A DNA stretch of 64,000 bases from Botrimarina colliarenosi. Lineage in GTDB: Bacteria; Planctomycetota; Planctomycetia; Pirellulales; Lacipirellulaceae. Shown here piece by piece: positions 9,626 through 18,913 of this stretch; position 1 is the first letter of the stretch, and the number at the start of each line of letters is the position of its first letter. The notes below the pieces were generated by a model. It did not search any database. It saw nothing but the letters and a program-made list of their open reading frames with translations, and had not been told where the DNA came from. The translations under genes were made by a program, and so were the position numbers. The DNA lies in NCBI RefSeq assembly GCF_007859955.1, contig NZ_SJPR01000004.1:472731-536730 (forward strand), read 5' to 3'.

Positions 9626-10025
9626 TTGGCGACGGCTCGGAGGGGCCTGCTTTTGGCGTTCACGTAAGGGTTATCAGCGTAGCCACTGGCGATTCACCGT
9701 CCTACAAAACGTCGCAAATCGGGAGGGCAGGCCGCCCGACCGGGACCGGGACGGGACTCCCAAGAACAACCCGGGAAGCGTGATGTGCTCAAACTATTGG
9801 CGGACCGATCACCGACTCTGCCAAGAGAAAGGGCGCCCGACTCCTCTGCAGAGGGGGCAATACATCGTCAATTGTTAAATCTCTGCGAATGCGTGCCATT
9901 CGACGCCGCAAAAGATTGCACGACCACCGCCGAGGTGGGAAGTTGTGGGCGAATCGCTTCAGAGCGTGTCGGACCGATGCGTCACTCAACAGACAATTGA
10001 TCGCAGCACCAGGGAATCAGTAACG
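9626..10025. other. Divergent intergenic region, AT-richer than surroundings
   Basis: No gene is supported. The stretch separates the minus-strand ligase-like gene from the plus-strand PEP-CTERM gene and becomes AT-richer from about 9660, as does the following gene. It probably holds promoters for both, but I could not pin any. Short GACCGGGA repeats at about 9737-9755 look like simple sequence. Confidence 0.4.
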
Positions 10026-10694
10026 ATGGCACGAAAACTATCGAAGCAGTACATCGCCGTTCTGGCAGCCGCATTTTTCGTAGGTTCAACAGCGTTAACT
10101 ACTAAGGCAGACTTAGTCGTCACTGGGATCGTCGATCCTGATGTCGATTTCAATGCCCGTGCGATTGAAGTCTACATCAATGGAACGGTCGATTTATCCG
10201 GGGTCACTCTGCAGAGAGCTGCGAACAGTGCCGCTTATGACGAAAATTTCAGCCTGACTGGAACCTTCACCGACACTTTCGTTTACTTCGTTGCCAACGC
10301 ATCTGCATTTAATTCGGTCTTCGGAATCAGCGGGAGCAACGTCATCGTTTCTGGTGCAATAACTGGGAACGGCAACGACGGATTTCGTTTTGTTGACTCA
10401 ACTTCAACGGTCGTCGACGCTGTTGGGGAAGGCAGCAGCACGAACCTCTACCTTGATAGCTACATGTATCGCGTCAGTGAGACAGGTCCCGATGGCGGCT
10501 TCGTACCTGCGAACTGGAGCATCCCCGGAAATAATATCCTTGACGGACTAACAGCAGCTCAAACCAGGGCAGCGGTGCCCTTTGGCACGTACACCATCGC
10601 CCCAATCCCCGAGCCCACCGCCGCCCTCTGTGGCAGCTTGCTCGCTGGGGTGCTTGGCCTGACAGTCGCCCGTCGCCCCCAGGACCGCGTCTGA
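10026..10694 (+). CDS. PEP-CTERM protein with lamin-tail-like domain
   Basis: A 222-residue secreted protein starting at the ATG at 10026, chosen over the in-frame start at 9945 because a signal peptide then begins at residue 1 (MARKLSKQYIAVLAAAFF). The central part (LVVTGIVDPDV ... RAIEVYINGTVDLSGVTLQR) resembles lamin-tail-like domains of exported bacterial proteins. The C-terminus is IPEP, a hydrophobic helix and a basic tail, i.e. a PEP-CTERM signal. Base composition is clearly lower in GC than neighbouring genes. It is convergent with the exosortase gene, its likely processing enzyme, with a strong terminator between them. Confidence 0.82.
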   Translation: MARKLSKQYIAVLAAAFFVGSTALTTKADLVVTGIVDPDVDFNARAIEVYINGTVDLSGVTLQRAANSAAYDENFSLTGTFTDTFVYFVANASAFNSVFGISGSNVIVSGAITGNGNDGFRFVDSTSTVVDAVGEGSSTNLYLDSYMYRVSETGPDGGFVPANWSIPGNNILDGLTAAQTRAAVPFGTYTIAPIPEPTAALCGSLLAGVLGLTVARRPQDRV

Positions 10695-10726
10695 TCCCGG
10701 CCTTGTCGGCTTCAAAAAGCAAGCAA

Positions 10727-10760
10727 AGCCCCCCGCGTCGCTGACGCGGGGGGCTTTTTT
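10727..10760 (+). terminator. Strong intrinsic terminator
   Basis: A perfect 13-bp stem (AGCCCCCCGCGTC with GACGCGGGGGGCT) around a GCT loop is followed by six T. It ends the PEP-CTERM gene on the plus strand. The A-rich left flank may let it also act on the convergent exosortase transcript. Confidence 0.9.
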
Positions 10761-10825
10761 CATGGACCGATCGCGGCGAGGTGGCCCCGCTAAATGGCTC
10801 GCTAAGAGGGGGTTCATCGATTGGC

Positions 10826-12508
10826 TTAGAGCTCCAACGCCACTGCCGTGAATCTTCGTCGGGCTTCTTCGAGCATCTCCAGCGAGAGCGACCGGTCGGC
10901 TTCCGACAGGGCTTCGGCCCGCTCGGTTAGCACCTGCACCTGGAAGCACTGCCGGCTGTCGGCGAACGCTTGGCGGCGCGAGAACGCCCGCAAGAGGCCC
11001 TCCTTGAACGTCATCGCGGGGGCGTCGATGGCGGTCCCGTCGCGTTGGCATGCACAGAACGTGACCAGGGCCGAGCGTCCGTCGGGCTTCGTCATCGCCA
11101 TCTGCGCGTAGTCGAAAGGCGTTCCCTCCGCCGAACCGGCCTGGTCGATGAGACGCTCGTTCATCTCCCAGCCGATGCCTCGGTAGCAGACCGACAGGTC
11201 ATGCCAGCCCCCGACAAACGGAAAATCGCAGGAGACAAGAAAGACCTGGCCTTTCTTGTCCTGGTAGCTGTAAATGACCGAGTGCTGCCCAAACGCCGAA
11301 TCGTCGTCCCGCTGGCGATGCGACTTCTCAATCAGCTGCAAGCCGAAGAGTTCAGCCGGCAAGCCCTCGGCTTCCAGCGTCTCGGCGAATTGGTCCTCGT
11401 TCGGAAAATCCAACTCGGCCGTCTGGACGCCGGCGGGCCTAACGAGCTGCGTGGCGCCCAAGCCCGCAAAAGCGAGTGACGCGGTCAAAGCGGCGCCGAC
11501 GCCGAGCGAACTGGTGAGGACCCGGTCCCAGCGGAAAACAACTCGCTCTCTTGGGGCTGAAAGGGTGGGGGTCGCCGGCGCCGCGTCGGGCGTCGCAACG
11601 AGACGGTCCCAGGCGTCAACGAGGCCGCCTCCCCAGCGAATCGATTCGCCCGTCATCTGGCTCCAACGCGGCCCCACCTCCGCCAAAAGGGCCTTCAGCA
11701 ACCAGTCGCTCGCGACGAGCGTGACGAGACTCAGAGCAAACGCGCCGAGCCCGACCAGGGTGTGGGGAACGCCCTCCGCTAAATCCAGATTAAACTGACG
11801 ATGCGCCAAGGCGATACTGACGATCCGCACCACGTTCAGCAGCATCGCCCAGCCGGCCGACATCGCCATTAGCAGCAACGTATGGGCCACTCCTCGACGT
11901 CGCCAAACGGCGTACATGGCGGCGCACGAGATGATGGAGACGGCCGAGACAATCCCGCTGCAAGCCTCGTCGACGAAGAGCGTCTTGTCGGCCAAAACCA
12001 GGGCGTTTCCTTCCATCAAGTGGTTGATCTGGAGGACGTCGAGCGCTTGGCTTGCGAGCCAACTGCTCGAGCGCTGCAGCACCTCGATCAGCCGATAGTC
12101 GAGCCCGACCGGCGGCGGCAAGACAAGCCAACTCAAGGCCCAGGCTCCCCATGGGAAACGGGCGCCGATGCTCCTCGCGATGACGCACCCGGCCGCGCCG
12201 GCGAGCAAGAGGAGCGACGCCGCCGCGAAGAGGGGCGACGGGATCTGGTAGGCCAGCGCGAGCAACGCCCAGGCCGCGACGGCGCCGCCAGCGGCCCAGA
12301 GCGGGCCCGGTGCACGACCCGGCCGGGTGGATAAATCACGCATGAAGAGCAACGCCGACGCGGCCAGCACGAACGGGAAGTGCTGGTAGTGCGGCCTCCG
12401 CCAAACGTTGTGGAAGAACTCCACGAGGATCGGGCCATAGGCCGCGATCAACGCAATGGCAAGGGCCGCCAAGAGCACGATCGAAATAGCGAGGCGGCCC
12501 GACTTCAT
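10826..12508 (-). CDS. xrtU: Exosortase, probably XrtU type
   Basis: A 560-residue integral membrane protein with about eight N-terminal TM helices and a long soluble C-terminal half. The exosortase catalytic residues are present: Cys183 in DEACSG, Arg228 in NVVRI and His249 in PHTLVG. It is predicted to cleave PEP-CTERM tails at the membrane and transfer the proteins to a surface attachment. Candidate substrates in this window are the proteins at 3387, 10026 and 23852, and possibly 48581. The C-terminal extension (about residues 290-560) resembles the EpsI-like or exosortase-associated domains fused to some exosortases, but I cannot name it. The U subtype is assigned from length and context. 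Confidence 0.85.
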   Translation of the reverse strand: MKSGRLAISIVLLAALAIALIAAYGPILVEFFHNVWRRPHYQHFPFVLAASALLFMRDLSTRPGRAPGPLWAAGGAVAAWALLALAYQIPSPLFAAASLLLLAGAAGCVIARSIGARFPWGAWALSWLVLPPPVGLDYRLIEVLQRSSSWLASQALDVLQINHLMEGNALVLADKTLFVDEACSGIVSAVSIISCAAMYAVWRRRGVAHTLLLMAMSAGWAMLLNVVRIVSIALAHRQFNLDLAEGVPHTLVGLGAFALSLVTLVASDWLLKALLAEVGPRWSQMTGESIRWGGGLVDAWDRLVATPDAAPATPTLSAPRERVVFRWDRVLTSSLGVGAALTASLAFAGLGATQLVRPAGVQTAELDFPNEDQFAETLEAEGLPAELFGLQLIEKSHRQRDDDSAFGQHSVIYSYQDKKGQVFLVSCDFPFVGGWHDLSVCYRGIGWEMNERLIDQAGSAEGTPFDYAQMAMTKPDGRSALVTFCACQRDGTAIDAPAMTFKEGLLRAFSRRQAFADSRQCFQVQVLTERAEALSEADRSLSLEMLEEARRRFTAVALEL

Positions 12509-12621
12509 AAAAGCTAAAGAAAAGGTATGCGCAGGAACGTCGCCACAGCGGCGAACCGCCTCCCATACTGGCTTAAGGCCGACCCGATGTCGAGCGAGTG
12601 GAATCGGCCAGTCTGGCGGCT

Positions 12622-12661
12622 AAAAAACCAACACCGGCCGTGGGTCCACAGCCGGTGTTGG
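12622..12661 (-). terminator. Terminator of the receiver-domain gene
   Basis: CCAACACCGGC at 12628-12638 pairs with GCCGGTGTTGG at 12651-12661. The A-run at 12622-12627 reads as a T-run after the hairpin on the minus strand, fitting an intrinsic terminator for the gene at 12738-13100. Confidence 0.85.
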
Positions 12662-12737
12662 GCAGATTGTTCGATAAGTGCGATCCTCCCGCGTCCCTGG
12701 GGGGACTCGGCGGACGGGCCTCTGCTGAAGGCTCGTC

Positions 12738-13100
12738 TCAGCAGCCGTGCTTCTCGAGCTTTTCGCGGAGCATGTCGGCGGTGAAGGGCTTCACTAGGTA
12801 GTCCGAGACGCCCGCTTGGATCGCCTCTAGGACCCGCGATTTTTCGGCCTCGGTCGTGACCATAATGATCGTGACGTCGGTGTCCAGCTTGCGGATCTCC
12901 TGGATCACTTCCAGGCCGTTCTTCCGCGGCATGTTCCAGTCGGTCAACACCAGGTCGAATTGACCGGGCTGGAAGAGGTTGATCGCCTCCTCACCGTCGG
13001 CGGCCTCGACGGCCGACGGCACGCCAACCGCGCTAAGCGAGCGGAGAATAATCTTCCGCATCGTGCTGGAATCGTCGGCAACTAGTACGCGGGCGCTCAT
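12738..13100 (-). CDS. CheY-like response regulator receiver
   Basis: A 120-residue single receiver domain. The acidic pocket is Asp9/Asp10, the phosphoacceptor Asp54 (VLTDWNMP), the switch Thr82/Thr83 and Lys104 (VKPF). It has no output domain, so it acts by protein contact, as CheY does. No kinase or chemotaxis gene lies nearby, so its partner is unknown. It is monocistronic, with a terminator just downstream. Confidence 0.93.
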   Translation of the reverse strand: MSARVLVADDSSTMRKIILRSLSAVGVPSAVEAADGEEAINLFQPGQFDLVLTDWNMPRKNGLEVIQEIRKLDTDVTIIMVTTEAEKSRVLEAIQAGVSDYLVKPFTADMLREKLEKHGC

Positions 13101-13257
13101 CGTGTTGGCTCCTCAGGAATCGTCGACACGGCAGGTGAGCCGTCTCGGCGTCGCTCGCCGACACCCCGTTGGTGGACTTCGGCTGCACGCGGAAACCTAG
13201 GTTGCTCCTGCGACCTGTCAAAACGAGCGGGGCCATTTTCAGGCAGCGGATTACCGC

Positions 13258-13560
13258 TTACCTGAGCAGCCGTTCGAGTTGCCCTTGGATGGCGCCGGTG
13301 ATCTGCCCTTTGAACATGGCGGCCGCAAACGGCAGGTCCCCTTCAACCCGCACAACCGACTCTTCGACCATCAGCTTCCCAGAGATCCGCAGCCCCAACG
13401 TCTTAAAGCCGAAGTGGAGGTCGTCCCCTTCCCACCGCTGCTCGATGTCTTTGATTTTGTCCGCGTGCTGCTCTTGGATCTTCGCGGAGAATCCCTGCAA
13501 CTTCTCAAGAGCGGCCTCGCGTCCGAGCAGGTTGGGGACACTGACGTCGAACTTCGGCAT
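13258..13560 (-). CDS. Polyhydroxyalkanoic acid system family protein
   Basis: A 100-residue protein beginning MPKFDVSVPN, with a pattern typical of PHA_gran_rgn proteins: helical start (LGREAALEKLQGF), IEQRWEGDDLHFGFKTLG, then ISGKLMVEESVVRVEGDLPF. These occur in many bacteria without PHA synthase, and their function is unsettled. No phaC or phaP is visible here. It lies 63 bases upstream of nothing obvious on its own strand and just downstream of no shared operon, so it may be transcribed alone. Confidence 0.75.
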   Translation of the reverse strand: MPKFDVSVPNLLGREAALEKLQGFSAKIQEQHADKIKDIEQRWEGDDLHFGFKTLGLRISGKLMVEESVVRVEGDLPFAAAMFKGQITGAIQGQLERLLR

Positions 13561-13623
13561 GGCGGGCGGGCTCGCGTGGAGGGGGGATTGAGTGAGGCGG
13601 TCAGCGTCATGGCATCCTGACGC

Positions 13624-14337
13624 TCAGACCACCTTCCGGCAAGCCGCGAGGGCTTCCGCCAGCGACCGCACACGAGCGACCGCCACCGTGCCGGTCCGTC
13701 CGCCGTCACAAGCGGCCCCGCGGATTCCCACCAGCGCCGAGCGGATCGCGACGGCGTCCGGGAACCGATCGGGCGACATGGAGCCCGCCAACACAAGGGA
13801 GACGCCGGCCGCGTTGGCGGCGGCGGCAAAGCCTTTGAGAACGGCCAGTCCAAGCAGATCAAGCGAAGCCGTCCCCTCTTTATGCCGGGTGTCGATCACC
13901 AGCCACTCGACACCAAGTGACCGGGACGCGGCCAAGACTTCGGCGGGGGACGGCGCTGACGGGTCGTCCGCATACGCGACGAGCGCCAATTCAACGGACC
14001 CCGGCAGCCGCCGGCGAATCGCCGCCGTCGCGGCCCGCCAATCGCGGCCCGCAGCTCCGGCGAGGCCGAACTTCGCTACCGCGACGCCGGCAGGCAGCTT
14101 GGGCGGCTCGCCGGCGTCGATAAGCTCACCCAGGGCGACCGTCACGGGCGCTCGGCCGGCGACCGCCGTTACGACGGCGTCGATCGTCGCCAAGTCGGCG
14201 GCGCCGAGGGCGCCGCGGGAGGGCTCTTTGATGTCGATGACGTCGGCGTTCCCTTCGAGCGCAGCTAGCGCCTCCTGAGCGTTGCGAACGCTTATCAAGA
14301 GTCCTGGTCGATCGTTCGGCAGATCAAGCATCGACAT
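13624..14337 (-). CDS. mfnB: MfnB-like (5-formylfuran-3-yl)methyl phosphate synthase
   Basis: A 237-residue TIM-barrel-type protein of the MfnB (DUF556) family. The N-terminal signature is clear: [15 protein letters not shown] followed by [18 protein letters not shown], with a later [11 protein letters not shown]. In methanogens MfnB builds the furan ring of methanofuran from two glyceraldehyde-3-phosphates. In methylotrophs and planctomycetes it is tied to a methanofuran-like C1 carrier used with tetrahydromethanopterin enzymes. No other C1 gene is seen here. The ATG at 14337 is the first in frame; an upstream TTG at 14388 is possible. Confidence 0.83.
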   Translation of the reverse strand: MSMLDLPNDRPGLLISVRNAQEALAALEGNADVIDIKEPSRGALGAADLATIDAVVTAVAGRAPVTVALGELIDAGEPPKLPAGVAVAKFGLAGAAGRDWRAATAAIRRRLPGSVELALVAYADDPSAPSPAEVLAASRSLGVEWLVIDTRHKEGTASLDLLGLAVLKGFAAAANAAGVSLVLAGSMSPDRFPDAVAIRSALVGIRGAACDGGRTGTVAVARVRSLAEALAACRKVV

Positions 14338-14530
14338 AGCTAGCGCGGTGGTTCCGGTCAGGCCGATTACGCACGGTAGAGGTTTCAACGGACTGCCACA
14401 CCCTCCGATAGACGCTGAATCAGGAGCGGGCTACCTTTCTACGCTTCCTACCCGGGCTCGGCACGCACCCCTGTCTGCTTGCGTCTTCCGAGCCAACCCA
14501 ACCGACGGCAATCCCCCCTCCCGGGCCGAA

Positions 14531-16198
14531 ATGAGCGATCACTCCCACGGCGCCCCCAAGTCTGGCCCTGTTATCGGGGCCATCCTCGCCATCTTGCTGG
14601 CTTACGCCGGTGGACTGGCCGTCGGCCTGCCGCAGCGCGGAACCGAATTGATCGCCGCCGCGCACACGCCGCCCCTCAGTGATCCGATAGCGGAGGGTCA
14701 TGATCACGACCATGACGGCTCCGAAGACCCCGCCGCCGGAGATAATGCCACCGAGGAGCACGTCGCCGGCGAAGACGAGCACGCTTCCGACGAGCACGCC
14801 GAGTCGGGGCATCACGTCGCCGGAGCGGCGCCGCCGGTCTGGACGGTTGTGCCGTTTGTTTTCCTGCTGCTAGCCATCGCCGTCCTGCCCCTGATCCCAG
14901 CGACCTCGCATTGGTGGGAGTCGAATGCCAGCCGCTTTAAGGTGGCTGCGGGCCTTGGGCTGCTAACGCTGCTGTACTACGGGTTCGCCCACAACAGCGC
15001 GATCGACAGCCACTGGCCCGCCCACGGGGTGGTGGCGCCGTCGGACGGCGGTTTCGATCTCGGGTTCGTCCGCACGGTGTTCCAGAACGCGATCCTCGGT
15101 GAGTTCATCCCGTTCATCGTGCTGCTGTTCAGCCTCTACACGATCAGCGGCGGCATCCGGATCACGGGCGACCTCCAAGCAAACCCGATGACCAACGCCA
15201 TTTTCATGGCGGCCGGCGCCATCTTGGCGAGCTTCATCGGCACGACCGGGGCGGCGATGCTGCTGATCCGGCCGCTGCTCGAGACTAACCAGGAACGCAA
15301 GCACGTCGTCCACACCGTTGTTTTCTTCATCTTCATCGTCTGCAACTGTGGCGGCTGCCTGCTGCCGATCGGCGACCCCCCGCTCTTCTTGGGCTACTTG
15401 CGTGGCGTCGATTTCTTCTGGACGCTCAACCTCTGGCAGCCGTGGCTGATGACCAACGGCCTGCTGCTGGTCGCCTACTTGCTGCTCGACGAGATCGCCT
15501 ACTACCCGCGCGAGACCGAGGCTGACATCACCCGCGACATCCGCAACATCCGCTCGCTGAAGTACGAGGGGCTGGCGATCAACGGCGTGCTGCTCTTGGG
15601 CGTGGTCGCGGCGGTAGCGCTGCTCGACCCTTCCAAGACGATCCCCGGCACCGATTGGCATCCGTGGATGTACCTCCGCGAGATTGTCCAAATCGCCCTG
15701 GTGGCGTTGTCGGTCGGGCTCGGCAGCCACTCGGTCCGCGAGCGGAACGGCTTTAACTACCACGCGATCGTCGAAGTCGCGGCGCTCTTCTGTGGCATCT
15801 TTATCTGCATGCAGCCCGCCTTGCAGATTCTCAACGAGCAAGGCCCTTCGCTGGGGATCTCGTCGCCGATGGCGTTCTTCTGGGTCACGGGAGGTCTCTC
15901 TAGCGTGCTCGATAACGCGCCGACCTATGTCGTGTTCTTCGAGACCGCCCGCACGCTCACGCCACTCGAGGGGAACGCCACCATCGCCGGCGTGGGCGAA
16001 GGCCGCCTGATCGCGATCAGCATCGGGGCTGTTTTCCTCGGCGCAATGACGTACATCGGCAACGGACCGAACTTTATGGTCCGGGCGATCGCCGAGTCAT
16101 CGGGCGTGAAAATGCCGAGTTTCTTCGGTTACATGGTCTACAGCTGCACCTTGCTGCTGCCGATCCTCGCGTTCGTCGCCTGGTACCGATTCGGGTAA
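14531..16198 (+). CDS. NhaD-type sodium/proton antiporter
   Basis: A 555-residue transporter of the ArsB/NhaD (CitMHS-like) superfamily with about 12 TM helices. Conserved-looking segments include [37 protein letters not shown] and [14 protein letters not shown], which match the ion-site loops of NhaD-like antiporters. The ATG at 14531 is preferred because it is followed directly by the first TM helix. The upstream in-frame frame from 14282 adds 83 low-complexity residues overlapping the MfnB gene. An unusual His/Asp/Glu-rich loop (about residues 45-98) lies between TM1 and TM2 (see findings). Confidence 0.85.
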   Translation: MSDHSHGAPKSGPVIGAILAILLAYAGGLAVGLPQRGTELIAAAHTPPLSDPIAEGHDHDHDGSEDPAAGDNATEEHVAGEDEHASDEHAESGHHVAGAAPPVWTVVPFVFLLLAIAVLPLIPATSHWWESNASRFKVAAGLGLLTLLYYGFAHNSAIDSHWPAHGVVAPSDGGFDLGFVRTVFQNAILGEFIPFIVLLFSLYTISGGIRITGDLQANPMTNAIFMAAGAILASFIGTTGAAMLLIRPLLETNQERKHVVHTVVFFIFIVCNCGGCLLPIGDPPLFLGYLRGVDFFWTLNLWQPWLMTNGLLLVAYLLLDEIAYYPRETEADITRDIRNIRSLKYEGLAINGVLLLGVVAAVALLDPSKTIPGTDWHPWMYLREIVQIALVALSVGLGSHSVRERNGFNYHAIVEVAALFCGIFICMQPALQILNEQGPSLGISSPMAFFWVTGGLSSVLDNAPTYVVFFETARTLTPLEGNATIAGVGEGRLIAISIGAVFLGAMTYIGNGPNFMVRAIAESSGVKMPSFFGYMVYSCTLLLPILAFVAWYRFG

Positions 16199-16309
16199 TG
16201 GCAAACCCGGCGGGTTGGGGGGCGTCCCGAAAGCGGCCTGTCGGTCAAACGGGCGGGCGTGTACGCTGGCGCCTTCTCCGACTCGCCTAACCGCTGCATT
16301 TTGTCTGCT

Positions 16310-17524
16310 GTGTCCCACGAGACGATCCTTAGCACCGCCGCCCTGGCCGACCTCTGCGAACGGCTGAAGGGGTCGACACGGATTGGCTTCGACACGGAAT
16401 TTGTCTCCGAAGACACGTTCCGGCCAGAACTGTGCCTGATTCAGGTCGTCGCCGAGGGGAGCCCCGCCGGTCCGATCCTGGCGGTCATCGACCCGCAGCC
16501 GATTGGCGACCTGACGCCGTTCTGGCAGCTGCTCGCCGATGGCCCGCACGTGACTATCGCGCACGCGGCTCGCGAGGAGATCAACTTCTGCGTCCACGCG
16601 ATCGACCGCCCCCCGGCGAACCTGTTCGACACGCAGCTGTCGGCCGCGTTTTGCAGCCCCGAGTACCCCGCGGCCTACAGCTCGGTGGTCCAGCGGATCC
16701 TCAACAAACGGCCCAACAAGGGCGAGCAGCGCACCGACTGGCGCCGCCGGCCGCTGACCGACGCCCAGATCGACTACGCCCTGGAAGACGTCCGCTACCT
16801 GTTCGCGCTGCACGACAAAATCCTCAACAAGATCGACCGACTCGGCCGGCGTGAGTGGCTCGAGACCGAGACCGAGGGCTTCGTCAAGGAAGTCCTCGAG
16901 GCCCGCACCCGTCAGCGGTGGCGCAAGGTATCGGGCTCGGGGGGCCTCCCGGTGCGGAGCTTGGCGATCGTTCGCGAGCTGTGGCTCTGGCGCCAAGCCG
17001 AGGCCGAACGCCGTGACCTGCCCCCCAAACGTATTTTGCGTGACGACCTGATCGTCGAGCTGGCGAAGAAGAAGACCGACAAAGAGGACAAGATCCGCGC
17101 CGTCCGCGGCATGCTTCACGGTCAGCTCAAGAAGGCGATCCCCGACATCGCCGCCGCCATCCATCGCGGCCTCGAAGCGCCGACCGACGACCTCGTCGGC
17201 TCGCGTCGCAAGCCACCCCCGCCGCAGCTGAACCTGCTCGGACAGTTCCTCGCTCCGGCGATCAGCAGCCTCTGCAACCGGGCCGAGATCGCCTCGGCCC
17301 TGGCCTGCACGGCGACCGACATCCGCGAGCTCATTAGCTTCCGCCTCGGTTTCGGCACCGAGTCGGACGAGCCGCCGGCGCTCGCCGACGGCTGGCGCGC
17401 CGAGCTGATTGGCAACCTGATCGACGACCTGCTCACCGGCAAGAAATCGATCCGGATCGGCGACCCCCACAGCGATCGTCCGCTCGAGTTCGACACGATC
17501 GACGCCGACAGGGTCCGCGACTAG
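16310..17524 (+). CDS. rnd: Ribonuclease D
   Basis: A 404-residue DEDDy exoribonuclease. With a GTG start at 16310 the ExoI motif is FDTEF (Asp28, Glu30), ExoII is HAAREE and ExoIII is DYALEDVRYL. C-terminal HRDC-like helical domains follow (PVRSLAIVRELWLWRQ onward, and FLAPAISSLCN). It trims tRNA and other structured RNA 3' ends. The ExoII position usually held by Asp reads Glu90 here (see findings). No clear Shine-Dalgarno supports any start; 16259 (GTG) and 16301 (TTG) are alternatives. Confidence 0.9.
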   Translation: MSHETILSTAALADLCERLKGSTRIGFDTEFVSEDTFRPELCLIQVVAEGSPAGPILAVIDPQPIGDLTPFWQLLADGPHVTIAHAAREEINFCVHAIDRPPANLFDTQLSAAFCSPEYPAAYSSVVQRILNKRPNKGEQRTDWRRRPLTDAQIDYALEDVRYLFALHDKILNKIDRLGRREWLETETEGFVKEVLEARTRQRWRKVSGSGGLPVRSLAIVRELWLWRQAEAERRDLPPKRILRDDLIVELAKKKTDKEDKIRAVRGMLHGQLKKAIPDIAAAIHRGLEAPTDDLVGSRRKPPPPQLNLLGQFLAPAISSLCNRAEIASALACTATDIRELISFRLGFGTESDEPPALADGWRAELIGNLIDDLLTGKKSIRIGDPHSDRPLEFDTIDADRVRD

Positions 17525-17560
17525 ACAGGGTCCGCGGCTAAAGCCGTGCACGCGGCCGGC

Positions 17561-18631
17561 TTAGCCCCGCCGTTCCGCTGCGGCGACCCACGCCTGATTC
17601 TCCGCATACCAGCGTGCCGTCTCGGCGAGACCTTCCGCCAGCGGCCGAGTAGGACGCCAAGCAAGCTCTCTCCGCGCCTTCGATGAATCGAGCGCGTACC
17701 GGCGGTCATGCCCCGGTCGATCGGCGACGCGTTCGATCAACGCCCGGCGTTCGGACGCGCCACTCTGTAAGGCGTCGGTGGCGTCGGCGAGAGCTTGCAC
17801 CACCCGCTGGTTGGACCACTCGTCGAGCGGCGTTTCGCCCGGCGATGTCGCGCTAAGATGATAAGTCTCCCCCGCCCTGCCCCGTTCGGCGGCGGCCACG
17901 ATCCCCGCGGCGCAGTCCTCGACGTGCAGCCAGTCGCGCACCTGCTGGCCATCGCCGTAGAGCGGGATCGGCTCGCCACGTAGGGCCCGTAGCGTCGCCA
18001 GCGGGATCAACTTCTCGGGGAATTGTCGCGGGCCGTAGTTATTCGTCGGGCAGACAATGACCGCCGGCATGCCGTAGGTCCGCCCATAAGACCGGACCAG
18101 ATGATCGGCCGCCGCTTTGGTGGCCGAGTACGGCGAGCTTGGGTTGTACGTCGCCCCTTCGACGGCAAATTCGCCGACTGGCAGGGAGCCGTACACCTCG
18201 TCGGTTGAGACGTGGACCAGCCGAAGGCTATCCGCCGTCGCGGCGTCCTCGTGCGAAACGCGGTCGCGATAGTCCCGCCAGACCCTGAGAACGGTGGCGG
18301 TCCCTTCGACATTCGTCCTGACGAAGGCCGCCGGCTCGGCAATCGAACGGTCGACGTGCGACTCAGCCGCCAAGTGAATTAATGTATCGGGACGGAAACG
18401 GGCGACCTCCTCGGCGAGCCTGGCCGCATCGACGACGTCCCCCTGCGTGAAGGCGTAGCGGGGGTCGGCCGCCAAATCGACGACCGACTCGATCAGACCC
18501 GCGTAGGTCAGGGCGTCGTAGTTCAGCACGCGCGTCCCCGTCCGAGCGAGCAGCCGACGCAAGAGGGTGCTGCCGATAAAGCCCGCCCCGCCAGTGACGA
18601 GCACGCGCTGAAGGGGTCGGGTGGAAGGCAT
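17561..18631 (-). CDS. rfbB: dTDP-glucose 4,6-dehydratase
   Basis: A 356-residue extended SDR enzyme converting dTDP-glucose to dTDP-4-keto-6-deoxyglucose, a precursor of rhamnose and other deoxysugars. Visible are the NAD-binding TGGAGFIGS, the catalytic STDEVYGS, the YSATK Tyr/Lys pair and NNYGPRQFPEKLIPL, which is typical of RmlB/RfbB. The ATG at 18631 puts the Rossmann motif near residue 15; the longer frame to 18763 is unlikely. No rfbA, rfbC or rfbD gene is adjacent. It may feed the exopolysaccharide locus. Confidence 0.92.
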   Translation of the reverse strand: MPSTRPLQRVLVTGGAGFIGSTLLRRLLARTGTRVLNYDALTYAGLIESVVDLAADPRYAFTQGDVVDAARLAEEVARFRPDTLIHLAAESHVDRSIAEPAAFVRTNVEGTATVLRVWRDYRDRVSHEDAATADSLRLVHVSTDEVYGSLPVGEFAVEGATYNPSSPYSATKAAADHLVRSYGRTYGMPAVIVCPTNNYGPRQFPEKLIPLATLRALRGEPIPLYGDGQQVRDWLHVEDCAAGIVAAAERGRAGETYHLSATSPGETPLDEWSNQRVVQALADATDALQSGASERRALIERVADRPGHDRRYALDSSKARRELAWRPTRPLAEGLAETARWYAENQAWVAAAERRG

Positions 18632-18770
18632 GACGCGGCAGCCGCTACGGGACGGAGAGAACCAATCCCATCTTAAACCTGCGGCCAGGTCGCCGCCCGT
18701 GCGGAACCCCCGGGTTCTGGCGGGCGCCCGGGCCGCTGGGTGGGGTTGTAGGGCCGGCACCAAACCCCGC

Positions 18771-18798
18771 TTGATCGCCTCGGATTCGACGCTATACT
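18771..18798 (+). promoter_or_regulatory. Sigma70-like promoter of tRNA-Gly
   Basis: TTGATC at 18771-18776 and TATACT at 18793-18798, separated by 16 bases, lie about 43 bases upstream of the tRNA. Spacing and match fit a housekeeping promoter. Confidence 0.65.
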
Positions 18799-18840
18799 CC
18801 GAGATTCAGAGGCGGCCCGCGGGGTCCCTCACCTGCTACT

Positions 18841-18913
18841 GCGGCTGTAGCTCAGTTGGTAGAGCATCACGTTGCCAACGTGAATGTCGTCGGTTCGAGT
18901 CCGATCAGCCGCT
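18841..18913 (+). tRNA. tRNA-Gly (GCC anticodon)
   Basis: A 73-base cloverleaf: acceptor GCGGCTG/CAGCCGC, D arm GCTC-AGTTGGTA-GAGC, anticodon arm TCACG-TTGCCAA-CGTGA with anticodon GCC, T arm GTCGG-TTCGAGT-CCGAT and discriminator T. The CCA end is not encoded. A T-run follows at once, acting as terminator. Confidence 0.95.

Noticed and set aside
16097..17551. Long minus-strand frame opposite RNase D
   Set aside because: RNase D motifs are clear on the plus strand and the minus frame resembles no protein.
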